Shown here: positions 1 to 7,907 of the stretch, piece by piece
Position numbering within the stretch: position 1 is the first letter of the stretch
Layout: each line of letters begins with the position of its first letter
From: Bacteroidota bacterium
Lineage (GTDB): Bacteria; Bacteroidota; Bacteroidia; Chitinophagales; LD1
Direction of reading: 5' to 3'
DNA length: 64,000 bases
NCBI GenBank assembly: GCA_947479455.1
Contig: CANJZE010000001.1
Coordinates: forward strand, 45,106 to 109,105
The notes under the pieces: generated by a model
Database searches by the model: none
What the model was told of the DNA's origin: nothing
Seen by the model: only the letters and a program-made list of their open reading frames with translations
Position numbers and translations under genes: made by a program

Positions 1-893
1 ACACCCGCACCTATTTGCCCGTACTGTGGTAATATAATTCCTGACCGCTGTCCTTGTTTCACCGGAAAAATTCCGAAGGGTAAGTACAGTGGAGTAGGAA
101 CTCCGCCCACCCATAAATTAGCCGGACCCGTTACCATTACTTTGCCCGGAACAATTTTCACCCTATTTGCCCTGAAAAAAAAATGCGGTTCGTCTAAATC
201 GCATGTAGTGTATTTTGATCTTTGGCCGTACCATTCATCAAACTCATTTTTCTTAACCACTTCGCTATGGATGTAAGCATCGCCTTCTTTGGTTAATACA
301 TGATACACAATTCCTTTTTTTGTTTTGAAATTATATTTCATGGAATCTGCGCGATACTCCTTCCCATCTTCCGAAAAAATAGGCGTGCCGATTTGGTGAT
401 TTCCATTGCTATCGATTGTTCCTCGTGCGGTTAGGTTCATCGTGTTCCAATCAAAATCTACGCGATTTGCTTTCAAGGCAATTTTCTGATAACTCAAATC
501 ACCTTCGTTGTACAAGTACATTTTTTTAGTTCCTAAATCATACACAATAGAATCTGTGGCTTTGTAGTTGATAATATCCTGCACATCGCTTTGGTTTGCC
601 AGATCCAAAGTATCGTTGTTATTGATGGTATCAGTAACAACTAAACTATCGGCAACGTTAAGCTCCAAAGAATCATAGCTAAGATGAAGACCTCGTACAC
701 CTGAATCTATGCTCATTTGGCTCGCCTGTAAACTATCGGCAGTAAAACCAAAACTTATCGCATTAGGTGATTGTAGGAAAGGAGATTTTGCATGTAGTAT
801 AGTGGACAGTAAGAGCAATACTGTGGCTAAAAACACTACACTTATATGATGGCGGTGCTTGTGGCAAAAGTATATTTGGGAGGAAATGTTCAA
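1..893 (-). CDS. lptD: LptD/OstA-like LPS assembly outer-membrane protein (N-terminal part, runs off left edge)
   Basis: I translated the minus strand here because the ORF track has no entry. It gives an uninterrupted reading frame of about 297 residues that continues past base 1. A hydrophobic export signal (FLATVLLLLSTILHA) is followed by the OstA/LptA-like jellyroll typical of Bacteroidota LptD, with the runs TDSIVYDLGTKKMYLYNEGD and YRADSMKYNFKTKKGIVYH and the late motif PLYLPFGIFPVKQGQRSG. LptD inserts lipopolysaccharide into the outer membrane. No in-frame ATG precedes the signal peptide, so I placed the start at a TTG (893); a GTG at 836 is the alternative but loses the basic n-region. 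It is divergent from the amidase gene, about 88 bp apart. The family call is firm, the start is not. Confidence 0.8.
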   Translation of the reverse strand, partial: MNISSQIYFCHKHRHHISVVFLATVLLLLSTILHAKSPFLQSPNAISFGFTADSLQASQMSIDSGVRGLHLSYDSLELNVADSLVVTDTINNNDTLDLANQSDVQDIINYKATDSIVYDLGTKKMYLYNEGDLSYQKIALKANRVDFDWNTMNLTARGTIDSNGNHQIGTPIFSEDGKEYRADSMKYNFKTKKGIVYHVLTKEGDAYIHSEVVKKNEFDEWYGQRSKYTTCDLDEPHFFFRANRVKIVPGKVMVTGPANLWVGGVPTPLYLPFGIFPVKQGQRSGIILPQYGQIGAG

Positions 894-981
894 TTGGGTA
901 AAGGGGGTTAAATCAATGCTGCCACGGTTTTTGCTTATGGAAATTCACACAACATTGCATCAAAATTAAAAATTCCACAAC

Positions 982-2577
982 GTGAGACTTCAACACATAT
1001 TGTTTATTACTGCGTTTCTTACTTTCAATTTTGTAAATGCTAACAACAACTTTACCATTAAAACGGTGGTGATTGATGCCGGACATGGAGGCAAAGACCC
1101 TGGTGCTTCCGGTTCAGCAAAAACAAACGAAAAAGATATCGCCCTAGTGGTAGCATTAAAACTAGGTGACTACATTCAGAAAAATTTTCAGGATGTAAAT
1201 GTAATTTACACAAGAAAGACCGATGTGTTTTTGGAATTACACGAGCGTGCCGAAATAGCTAACAAAGCCAAAGCAGATTTATTTATTGCAGTGCATTGCA
1301 ACTCTTCTACTAATGGCGAAGCCTACGGAACTAGTTCATATGTTTTAGGATTGCACAGAACGGAAGCCAACCTAGATGTAGCAAAGCGCGAGAACTCGGT
1401 AATTTTATTAGAGGAAAACCGCGACAAGAATTATGAATTTGACCCTAACTCACCCGAAGGGCATATCATTATGAGCATGAAACAAAATGCTTTCTTAGAC
1501 CAAAGCATTGACTTCGCCAGCAAAATTGAAAATCAATTAGAGAATTATTCGAAACGGAAAAGTTTAGGAGTGAAACAAGCCGGGTTCTATGTACTTTACA
1601 AAACCACTATGCCTAGTTTGCTTGCCGAAATTGGTTTTATCTCTAACCCCGAAGAAGAAAAATTTTTGAATAGTGTAAAGGGTCAAGATTTAATTGCTAC
1701 AGGTTTATTCAACGCATTTAAGGATTATAAAAGTGAAATGGAAACCGGTGGTTCTTCCTTATCTGTTGCCACTAGTGTTGAAACCGAAACAAAAGCAGAA
1801 ACTAAAACTTCCATTCCTGTTGCAGAAACGAAAACAGAACCGGTTAAGAAAACAGAAGTTAAACCAGAACCTGCAAAAACAGAAACAAGTACCACTACTA
1901 CTGCTGTTGCAAAAACAAATTCTACTAATGCTACCACTACGCGAACTGAACAAAACTCTGTAGTTATAAAAAGCGGAAAAAACATTCGTAAGCCAATCGA
2001 AAATTCAAATGGCGGAGGTAAAGGAAGACCTGCTAATGCACAAGTAAAAGGCGAAGGTGCTGTTCAACCTATTTATGTAACAGCAAGTAATCTTGACCCT
2101 TTCGATACCATGAGCATGCGCACGCTCAACACGCAAAAAAAAGCTAACACTAAGGCTGATCTATCGACTAACGACACTAAGAACAACTCTACTAAAACTA
2201 CTGAGACCAAAGCAAGCGAGGTAAAAACTACTGAAACAAAAACAGTAAGTGAATCGACAATTAAAACTGAATCTAACAAATCGCCATTGGTGGCATCACA
2301 TAAAACGGAGAATGGAACAGTTTTCAAAATTCAGTTGTTTGCCCTGAAAGGCGAATTGAAAGAGTATGATAAAATTGCAAAACTGTTTGAAGTACTCACA
2401 GCCGAAGAACTACCCAACGGTTTTACGCGCTACTATGGCGGTCACGAAAAATCTTTTGCCGATGCCAAAAAACTTTTAGCAGTAGCCTTAGATAACGGAT
2501 ACAAAGCCGCGTTTATCATTGGTTTTAAAGAAGGTAATCGAATGGGAACGGATGAGATGAAGGCGTTGGAGAAGTAG
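982..2577 (+). CDS. Periplasmic N-acetylmuramoyl-L-alanine amidase (Amidase_3) with SPOR-like tail
   Basis: Predicted zinc amidase that cleaves the amide bond between MurNAc and the stem peptide, for cell separation and wall turnover. A signal peptide (residues 1-20, ending FVNA) is followed by the Amidase_3 domain (about 27-245). Its zinc ligands and catalytic residues are visible: VVIDAGHGGKDPG (His about 35), the Glu in HERAEIA, the His in IAVHCNSS and the Glu in LLAEIGFISN. Residues about 250-440 are a low-complexity Thr/Lys/Glu linker. The last about 85 residues (FKIQLFALKGEL onward) look like a SPOR-type peptidoglycan-binding fold. The start codon is GTG; no ATG in frame would keep the signal peptide. 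It ends 17 bp from the convergent pyrB. Confidence 0.9.
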   Translation: MRLQHILFITAFLTFNFVNANNNFTIKTVVIDAGHGGKDPGASGSAKTNEKDIALVVALKLGDYIQKNFQDVNVIYTRKTDVFLELHERAEIANKAKADLFIAVHCNSSTNGEAYGTSSYVLGLHRTEANLDVAKRENSVILLEENRDKNYEFDPNSPEGHIIMSMKQNAFLDQSIDFASKIENQLENYSKRKSLGVKQAGFYVLYKTTMPSLLAEIGFISNPEEEKFLNSVKGQDLIATGLFNAFKDYKSEMETGGSSLSVATSVETETKAETKTSIPVAETKTEPVKKTEVKPEPAKTETSTTTTAVAKTNSTNATTTRTEQNSVVIKSGKNIRKPIENSNGGGKGRPANAQVKGEGAVQPIYVTASNLDPFDTMSMRTLNTQKKANTKADLSTNDTKNNSTKTTETKASEVKTTETKTVSESTIKTESNKSPLVASHKTENGTVFKIQLFALKGELKEYDKIAKLFEVLTAEELPNGFTRYYGGHEKSFADAKKLLAVALDNGYKAAFIIGFKEGNRMGTDEMKALEK

Positions 2578-2594
2578 AATCGTCCAAGAAAAAC

Positions 2595-3521
2595 TTACTG
2601 CGTTCTTCCCGCCAGCAAATAAAGCGCAGCCATACGTATAGCCACACCGTTTTCTACCTGATGTAAAATGAGCGATTGCTTAGAGTCGGCCACATCGCTG
2701 TTTAATTCCACACCACGGTTAATAGGACCCGGGTGCATGATGGTAATATCTTTCTTAATAGAATCAAGTAGAGATTTGTTCACTCCGTAAAAGAGCGCAT
2801 ACTCGCGCAGTGAAGGAACAAATTTTATATCCATGCGCTCCAATTGAATTCGCAACACATTCGCCACATCGCACCATTCAAGTGCCTTCTTCAAATTGGG
2901 TTCGTAAGTTACTCCCAGTTCTTCAATATGTTTTGGAATCAAAGTAGGTGGTCCTGTTACTTTCACTTTAGCTCCCATCTTTAACATCAATGGAATATCC
3001 GAACCTGCTACTCGCGAATGTTTGATATCCCCTATAATCAAATAGTTTAAACCTTTCAGTTCACCAAATTTTTCACGAACAGAATAACCATCCAACAAAC
3101 CTTGTGTTGGGTGTTCATGTGTTCCATCTCCTGCGTTAATAATGTTAGCCGAAATATGTTGCGAAAGAAATTCTGCCGCACCCGAGCTCGAATGCCGCAT
3201 CACAATCATATCTACCTTCATGGCAAGAATATTTCTTACCGTATCTAAAAGTGTTTCTCCTTTTTTCACCGAAGACCCCGAAGCAGAAAAATTAATCGTG
3301 TCTGCGCTCAGTCTTTTCTCTGCCAGTTCAAATGAAATTCTTGTGCGGGTGCTGTCTTCAAAAAATAAATTGGCAATAGTAATGTCGCGGAGGGAAGGAA
3401 CTTTTTTTATCGGTCGTTGAAGTATCTCTTTAAAATTATCGGCTGTTTGAAAAATTAAATCAATGTCAGATTTCTGAAGACTTTTGAGAGAGATAAGGTG
3501 TTTCTGACTTAGTGCGCTCAT
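2595..3521 (-). CDS. pyrB: Aspartate carbamoyltransferase catalytic subunit
   Basis: Catalyses carbamoyl phosphate plus aspartate to N-carbamoyl-aspartate, the first committed step of de novo pyrimidine synthesis. At 308 residues it is normal for PyrB. The carbamoyl-phosphate loop FEDSTRTRISFE (about 54-65), the HEHPTQGLLD motif near 140 and the C-terminal MHPGPINRGVE are intact. No pyrI-like regulatory subunit is visible nearby. It lies downstream of pyrR on the same strand, with 116 bp between them. That gap holds two period-7 repeat tracts and a short GC hairpin, so the two genes may share a transcript with separate translation control. Confidence 0.97.
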   Translation of the reverse strand: MSALSQKHLISLKSLQKSDIDLIFQTADNFKEILQRPIKKVPSLRDITIANLFFEDSTRTRISFELAEKRLSADTINFSASGSSVKKGETLLDTVRNILAMKVDMIVMRHSSSGAAEFLSQHISANIINAGDGTHEHPTQGLLDGYSVREKFGELKGLNYLIIGDIKHSRVAGSDIPLMLKMGAKVKVTGPPTLIPKHIEELGVTYEPNLKKALEWCDVANVLRIQLERMDIKFVPSLREYALFYGVNKSLLDSIKKDITIMHPGPINRGVELNSDVADSKQSLILHQVENGVAIRMAALYLLAGRTQ

Positions 3522-3527
3522 CTGGTA

Positions 3528-3562
3528 GTGAATGGTGAATGGTGAATAGTAAATAGTAAAAT
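3528..3562. repeat. Heptanucleotide tandem repeat in the pyrB leader
   Basis: Five successive 7-base units on the plus strand: GTGAATG, GTGAATG, GTGAATA, GTAAATA, GTAAAAT. It ends 6 bases before the pyrB start codon (3521, minus strand), so a change in copy number would alter the leader but not the reading frame. Confidence 0.8.
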
Positions 3563-3592
3563 CATTCTCGTATTTCTATTGTCTTGTTTCAT

Positions 3593-3634
3593 CCCGCTTT
3601 CCTTCGCGGGAATTGTCTAATATCTGTTGTCTCT
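3593..3634. repeat. Short GC hairpin followed by a degenerate heptad tract in the pyrR-pyrB gap
   Basis: CCCGC (3593-3597) can pair with GCGGG (3606-3610). It is followed by TGTCTAA, TATCTGT, TGTCTCT (3614-3634), a period-7 series with TCT in register. There is no T-run on the pyrR side, so I do not call a terminator. Confidence 0.45.
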
Positions 3635-3637
3635 CGT

Positions 3638-4186
3638 TTAATGTTTATCATCTTCTATAATCCAAATTTTATCTGCACCGTCTTCCTCCTTCCATTCCAC
3701 TTTTACTTTTTCGGCAGTAATAGAGTCAATCACTTTGCCCACATACTTTGCCTGTATCGGAAGGTGACGATGCAATCTTCTGTCAATAAGAACCAGTAAC
3801 TCTACATCGGCAGGTCTGCCATAATCAAGCAGTGCATCTAACGCTGCGCGAATAGTTCTACCGGTGTAAAGCACATCGTCAATCAATATAATGTTTTTGC
3901 CCTCCAGCGAAAACTCAATATTCGTTTCATCGGCAATCATGGGCTTACTCTTCAATCTAAAATCATCGCGATAGAAAGTGATATCGAGTTTTCCGTACTC
4001 AATATTTTTCTTCTTCAATATCTCCGTAAGTTTTTGATGAATGCGATTGGCTAAAAAAACACCGCGGGGTTGCACACCTATTATGGCCGACTGAGAAAAA
4101 TCTTTATGCTGTTCAATTAATTGATGACAGAGGCGGGTAATAGTGAGATTTAATTTTTTGCTGTCGAGGATAACGCGCGGTTGCAT
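3638..4186 (-). CDS. pyrR: PyrR-type bifunctional pyrimidine regulator / uracil phosphoribosyltransferase
   Basis: A type I phosphoribosyltransferase of 182 residues, the usual PyrR length. The PRPP-binding loop is clear as IILIDDVLYTGRTIRAAL (about 98-115), preceded by the PyrR-typical GVQPRGVFLANRI. PyrR proteins bind PRPP and UMP, have uracil phosphoribosyltransferase activity, and in Firmicutes attenuate pyr transcription through RNA binding. Here it is first in a pyrR-pyrB pair. I did not find an obvious anti-antiterminator leader, so the mode of regulation is open. It starts about 15 bp downstream of a -7-like TATATTCGC. Confidence 0.93.
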   Translation of the reverse strand: MQPRVILDSKKLNLTITRLCHQLIEQHKDFSQSAIIGVQPRGVFLANRIHQKLTEILKKKNIEYGKLDITFYRDDFRLKSKPMIADETNIEFSLEGKNIILIDDVLYTGRTIRAALDALLDYGRPADVELLVLIDRRLHRHLPIQAKYVGKVIDSITAEKVKVEWKEEDGADKIWIIEDDKH

Positions 4187-4200
4187 CGTTGAATTGTTAC

Positions 4201-4209
4201 GCGAATATA
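4201..4209 (-). promoter_or_regulatory. Putative -7 element upstream of pyrR
   Basis: On the minus strand this reads TATATTCGC, a one-base variant of the Bacteroidota TAnnTTTG box, ending 14 bp before the pyrR ATG. The same nonamer occurs upstream of thrS and of the last gene in the window. No TTG is seen at the expected -33 distance. Confidence 0.4.
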
Positions 4210-4540
4210 ATCAGCTAAAGCAAAATAAGAAGTGAAAGAAGTAGCAGGTAGATGAGTGTGTTGTAATCTAAGTAGAAAAACTTTCCGTTTCTATTGAGAA
4301 GATTGGAAGAATGGAATGTTGAATAAAAGGATGGCAATGCCTTCCGCTTTTCTTTCATCATTCCACCAATCTATCATTCCATTTACACGAAACAAAGGGG
4401 GAAAGTATTTTTCGGAATGCAAAAAATGAATACGAAAAAAAATGAGACGATTACATTTTCAGAGGAGAAATAGAGTCACGAACTCCACACAGTGTGCATA
4501 ACATAATGTATGTTTTTTTTTGCTGAGTGGTTTTCGTTCT
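4210..4540. other. Intergenic region upstream of the SWIB gene; no gene seen
   Basis: A gap of about 380 bp between divergent pyrR and the SWIB gene. It is AT-rich with purine-rich stretches. It holds loose, partly inverted copies of AGATTGG and GGAATG around 4295-4385 with a rough period of 7, like the heptad repeats elsewhere. It also has the small palindrome CACACAGTGTG near 4487. I see no conserved RNA and no credible ORF. Confidence 0.4.
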
Positions 4541-4550
4541 TACTTTTCGC
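4541..4550 (+). promoter_or_regulatory. Putative -7 element for the SWIB gene
   Basis: TACTTTTCGC lies 17 bp upstream of the chosen ATG. It resembles the TAnnTT(T/C)G boxes seen before several other genes of the window. Position and match are suggestive only. Confidence 0.35.
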
Positions 4551-4567
4551 TCACTAAAACCAATTAT

Positions 4568-4906
4568 ATGGCAACCAAAAAAGCGAAAGCAAAAAAGCCT
4601 GCTAAAAAAGCAGCACCAAAAAAAGCAGCTAAAAAAGCCGCTCCGAAAGTTAAGCGTAAACCAAACGCAGCGTTTATGAAACCTATGACTCCAAGTTCAG
4701 CACTTGCAGCAGTAGTAGGCGCTAAGGCACTTCCTCGTACAGAAGTGACTAAGAAAATTTGGGAATACATCAAGAAGAACAAACTTCAAGATGCTAAGAA
4801 CAGACGCAACATTAATGCTGACGCTGCTCTTAAGGCCGTATTCAGTGGAAAAGGAACTGTAAGCATGTTCGAGATGGCTAAACACATCAACAAACATTTG
4901 TCTTAA
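4568..4906 (+). CDS. SWIB/MDM2-domain protein with Lys/Ala-rich histone-like N-terminus
   Basis: A 112-residue protein. The ORF track starts earlier at a non-ATG codon; the ATG at 4568 gives the typical beginning MATKKAKAKKPAKKAAP. Residues 1-35 form a Lys/Ala/Pro tail resembling histone H1 C-terminal tails. Residues about 40-112 are a SWIB fold, with the signatures KIWEYIKKNKLQDAKNRRNI and MFEMAKHINKHL. Bacterial SWIB proteins are also found in Chlamydia, where one is fused to topoisomerase I. A role in chromosome compaction or topology is likely from the tail and fold but unproven. It has its own terminator and stands alone, as expected for an abundant nucleoid protein. Confidence 0.88.
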   Translation: MATKKAKAKKPAKKAAPKKAAKKAAPKVKRKPNAAFMKPMTPSSALAAVVGAKALPRTEVTKKIWEYIKKNKLQDAKNRRNINADAALKAVFSGKGTVSMFEMAKHINKHLS

Positions 4907-4930
4907 TTTCTTTTTTTCTGCAATTGAAAA

Positions 4931-4965
4931 AATTGTCCTGGCTTCGGTCAGGACAATTTTTTTTT
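4931..4965 (+). terminator. Intrinsic terminator of the SWIB gene
   Basis: Perfect 10-bp stem AATTGTCCTG / CAGGACAATT around an 8-base loop containing TTCG, followed by a run of nine T. It lies 24 bp after the SWIB stop codon. Confidence 0.92.
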
Positions 4966-5049
4966 GTGAACTAGAGAACAAATTGCTCTACAAACAAAAC
5001 CGCTCTTCTTTTTTAATTTGCGCACGTAGATAAATAGAACAACACCGGC

Positions 5050-5874
5050 ATGGAAAACCTGTTAGAGAAAATAAAGGAGACCAACGAATTTCTGCGGAAG
5101 AAAATTGATGTTGCGTATAATTATGGAATCATTTTGGGTTCAGGTTTAGGAAACCTTACCAATGAAATTTCTGTGCACCATAAAATTCCGTATGCAGAGA
5201 TTCCAAATTTTCCGGTGTCGACCGTGAAAGGACATGGAGGTAGTTTGATTTTTGGTGAACTTGGTGGAAAGAATGTAGTAGCAATGAGTGGTAGGTTTCA
5301 TTTTTACGAAGGATATAGTATGAAAGAAGTTACGTTTCCTATTCGCGTGATGAAAGCTTTAGGAGTAGAGACTCTTTTAATTTCAAACGCCTCGGGCGGA
5401 ATGAATCCTAATTTTGAAGTGGGGGACTTGATGATTATTACTGACCACATGTATCTGCAACCTGAACATCCGTTGCGAGGAAAAAATTATGAAGAGTTAG
5501 GTCCGCGCTTTCCCAATATGAACAATGCTTACAACCCGGCTTTAGTAAAGAAAGCGTTGGGGATAGCGATGGCAAACGATATTCTATGTCATACCGGTGT
5601 ATATGTAGGCGTGCAGGGACCAACTTTTGAAACTCCTGCTGAATATAAGATGTTCAACATTATAGGTGGCGATGCGGTAGGCATGAGTACCACACCCGAA
5701 GTAGTGGTAGCGCGCCACGGAGGAATGGAAGTGTTTGCCATTTCTGTCATCAGCGATATCGGTTTTCCTTTTGATAAAGCCGATAAGGTGACGCACGATT
5801 TTGTTTTGCAAAAAGCTGCTGAAGCAGAACCGAAGATGACGAAGATTATCATTGAGTTGCTGAGAAGCTTGTAA
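5050..5874 (+). CDS. Purine nucleoside phosphorylase (trimeric PNP family)
   Basis: Phosphorolysis of inosine/guanosine-type nucleosides to base plus ribose-1-phosphate, in purine salvage. The 274-residue length and motifs fit the trimeric (mammalian/PunA-like) class: the phosphate loop ILGSGLGNL (about 29-37), STVKGHGGSL, MSGRFHFYEGY (about 82-92), LISNASGGMNP, and the specificity region GPTFETPAEYKMF. The codons around 5743 encode VFAISVISDIGFP; this class usually has a Thr-Asn pair near there, so the purine-selecting residue may deviate and should be modelled. Upstream TAATTTGCGC resembles a -7 box. Confidence 0.93.
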   Translation: MENLLEKIKETNEFLRKKIDVAYNYGIILGSGLGNLTNEISVHHKIPYAEIPNFPVSTVKGHGGSLIFGELGGKNVVAMSGRFHFYEGYSMKEVTFPIRVMKALGVETLLISNASGGMNPNFEVGDLMIITDHMYLQPEHPLRGKNYEELGPRFPNMNNAYNPALVKKALGIAMANDILCHTGVYVGVQGPTFETPAEYKMFNIIGGDAVGMSTTPEVVVARHGGMEVFAISVISDIGFPFDKADKVTHDFVLQKAAEAEPKMTKIIIELLRSL

Positions 5875-5920
5875 ACGAATCCATAATTTTTCTAACAAGC
5901 ATTTTAAAGAACAGGATTTA

Positions 5921-5941
5921 ATATTGAATAATGAAGATTGA
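5921..5941. repeat. Degenerate heptad repeat upstream of the porin gene
   Basis: ATATTGA, ATAATGA, AGATTGA: three imperfect 7-base units ending 19 bp before the porin ATG. A clean heptad tract lies inside the same gene at 6001. Confidence 0.5.
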
Positions 5942-5960
5942 ACAAAGACCATAGCGCATA

Positions 5961-7898
5961 ATGATTCGTCTATCCCGATGGCATCTCTTTCTCCTTCTGC
6001 AATATTCAATATTCAATATTCAATATTCAATTGCTTCTCCTGTAGATTCTATTCAGCCTTTGCTTGGCAAAAAAGGAGAACTGGTTCCTTCTACAAAAAA
6101 CGATACCTGGTACATGAATGCCGACCCTGGAAAGCATTTCATTATAGACTCTTCCATTTTTCACATCGAAGATTTTAATGTAGTACAGCGTAGCAGCGGA
6201 CGCGAATACGCGAACCTTGGCAATAGCGGAACTGCTGCTTATCCATTGGTGTTTGATATCAATCGTTCTACAGGTTTTAATTTAGGATACAATCAGTTTG
6301 ATGTTTATCGCTATCAAAAAGATTCGGTGAAATATTACCAGGTGATTAGGCCTTATGCCGAGTTGAGTATGGTGATTGGTTTAAAAAATGAACAAGTGTT
6401 TCAGGGCAATTTTGCCAATCAACATAAGGGAATTATTTTTTACGGTGTGGAGTTTAGAAGAATTTTTTCGAAAGGAATTTATACCAATCAACGTACTAAC
6501 GATAATGGATTTAATCTCTACGGCATTTTTAATTCGCGCAACAAACGATGGAATATTCAGGCAGATTTAATTTTCAATTCGTTTAAGCCGCAGGAAAATG
6601 GTGGAGTGCAAGCCAATGTTTTTGATTCATCGTTCTTTCAAAAAACATTGGTGCCGGTAAATCTAACAGCTGCTGAAAACAAATACACACAGGTAGATTT
6701 TTATTTAAAGAGTTCTTACAACGTGGGGAAAAAATATTCGATACGCGCCAATGATTCCACTACAAATAAAGTGTTGATGCCTGTGTTTCGCATTTCGCAT
6801 CAACTGAATATTGAGAGCAACAAAAACAAATTTCATGATTTAAGTCCTGATTTAAATCCTGATTACTACGGTTCGTTTTATACTATTCGCGATTCAGTAG
6901 CTAATGATTTGAATTATTTGAAAGTGGGCAACGCCTTGATGCTCGATTACTTTGCGCGTAAACTCACTTCCGATTCTACTTACAGCGAAAAGAATTTTGT
7001 GATTAGTGCCGAAGTAGGTTTCGATTATTTTATTCTTTCTCAAAATGAATTGAAAAGCAACACCACTAACTTTTATGTAAGCGGAAATATTCGTAGCAAT
7101 GGAGCAAGTGCATCGAAATTATTTTACAAAGCTTCGGCAAAATATTTTCCCTTTGGCTGGAATCAAAACGATTTGATTGCAGATGCAGTGGTGGGTTACT
7201 ACCTCGGCAAAGTTGGAATGGTATCGGGTAATTTTACTTATCAATTGAAAGAAGCGCCTTACATGTATGAACGTTACACTTCACATCCGGTGAACTGGAA
7301 TTTCGATTTACCGAAGACAAAAACAATGGCCGCGGGTTTTAAGTATCAGAACGTGCGCTATGGACTCACAGCCGATTTCAATTACTACATCGTTGACCAT
7401 TTACCTGTTTACCCGGGCTTTGCTTCGCCCTATCTAACTACAGGAATTGAAAACGCTTTTGTGGTTCATGCAGGAAACCGAAATTCATTTCACGGTTTGC
7501 ATTTAGATAATGATGTGTGGTTTACTTCAACTGCAAACGATGGACTCATTCGCAAAACGTATCCTATGCTTGTAACCAAGCACAGTATCTATTATGAGAA
7601 CCGTTTGTTCAAAAAAATGTTGTGGTTGGCTGTGGGTTTCGATTTACGTTACCGTTACAAAAACAATGCGCCTTACTACGAACCCATGCTTGGTGCGTTT
7701 TATCCTGTAACTGCTACAAACAAATCGTATCCTATTTTAGATTTCTTTCTCAACTTGAAAATAAAAACGGTTCGTGTGTTTTTAAAAGTGTCGAACATCA
7801 GTTCATCGTTCGGACCAAAAGGATACTACTCGCTTTACGGTTACCCCGCTGCCGATATTTCTTTTCAGTTTGGAATTAAGTGGAGATTTTTTGAGTAG
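5961..7898 (+). CDS. Putative outer-membrane porin (Porin_10-like beta-barrel)
   Basis: A 645-residue exported protein. A hydrophobic signal peptide (residues 1 to about 26) precedes a periplasmic N-terminal segment (DTWYMNADPGKHFIIDSS), then a barrel rich in alternating aromatic/hydrophobic strands such as PYAELSMVIGLKNEQVF and FNLYGIFNSRNKRWNIQAD, ending with the aromatic terminus IKWRFFE typical of outer-membrane barrels. The pattern matches the Bacteroidota putative porin family; the substrate is unknown. The striking feature is in the signal peptide: codons for QYSIFNIQYSI are written by four perfect AATATTC heptamers, so gain or loss of one unit would shift the frame. It is convergent with the aldo/keto reductase, 9 bp away. 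Confidence 0.82.
   Translation: MIRLSRWHLFLLLQYSIFNIQYSIASPVDSIQPLLGKKGELVPSTKNDTWYMNADPGKHFIIDSSIFHIEDFNVVQRSSGREYANLGNSGTAAYPLVFDINRSTGFNLGYNQFDVYRYQKDSVKYYQVIRPYAELSMVIGLKNEQVFQGNFANQHKGIIFYGVEFRRIFSKGIYTNQRTNDNGFNLYGIFNSRNKRWNIQADLIFNSFKPQENGGVQANVFDSSFFQKTLVPVNLTAAENKYTQVDFYLKSSYNVGKKYSIRANDSTTNKVLMPVFRISHQLNIESNKNKFHDLSPDLNPDYYGSFYTIRDSVANDLNYLKVGNALMLDYFARKLTSDSTYSEKNFVISAEVGFDYFILSQNELKSNTTNFYVSGNIRSNGASASKLFYKASAKYFPFGWNQNDLIADAVVGYYLGKVGMVSGNFTYQLKEAPYMYERYTSHPVNWNFDLPKTKTMAAGFKYQNVRYGLTADFNYYIVDHLPVYPGFASPYLTTGIENAFVVHAGNRNSFHGLHLDNDVWFTSTANDGLIRKTYPMLVTKHSIYYENRLFKKMLWLAVGFDLRYRYKNNAPYYEPMLGAFYPVTATNKSYPILDFFLNLKIKTVRVFLKVSNISSSFGPKGYYSLYGYPAADISFQFGIKWRFFE
6001..6032. repeat. AATATTC x4 heptanucleotide repeat within the porin signal peptide
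   Basis: Four exact consecutive copies of AATATTC (6001-6028) plus a partial fifth (AATT), inside codons 14-24 of the porin. The unit length is not a multiple of three. Confidence 0.95.
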
Positions 7899-7907
7899 CA
7901 GAAAAAA

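Noticed and set aside
1694-1963. ORFs on both strands over the amidase linker (1694..1963, 1725..1985, 1759..1953)
   Set aside because: Shadow frames of a low-complexity Thr/Lys/Glu linker; composition is a by-product of the real frame.
5978-6178. 66-residue ORF overlapping the porin start
   Set aside because: A different frame through the heptad repeat with no domain; only of interest as the alternate-frame product if the repeat changes length.
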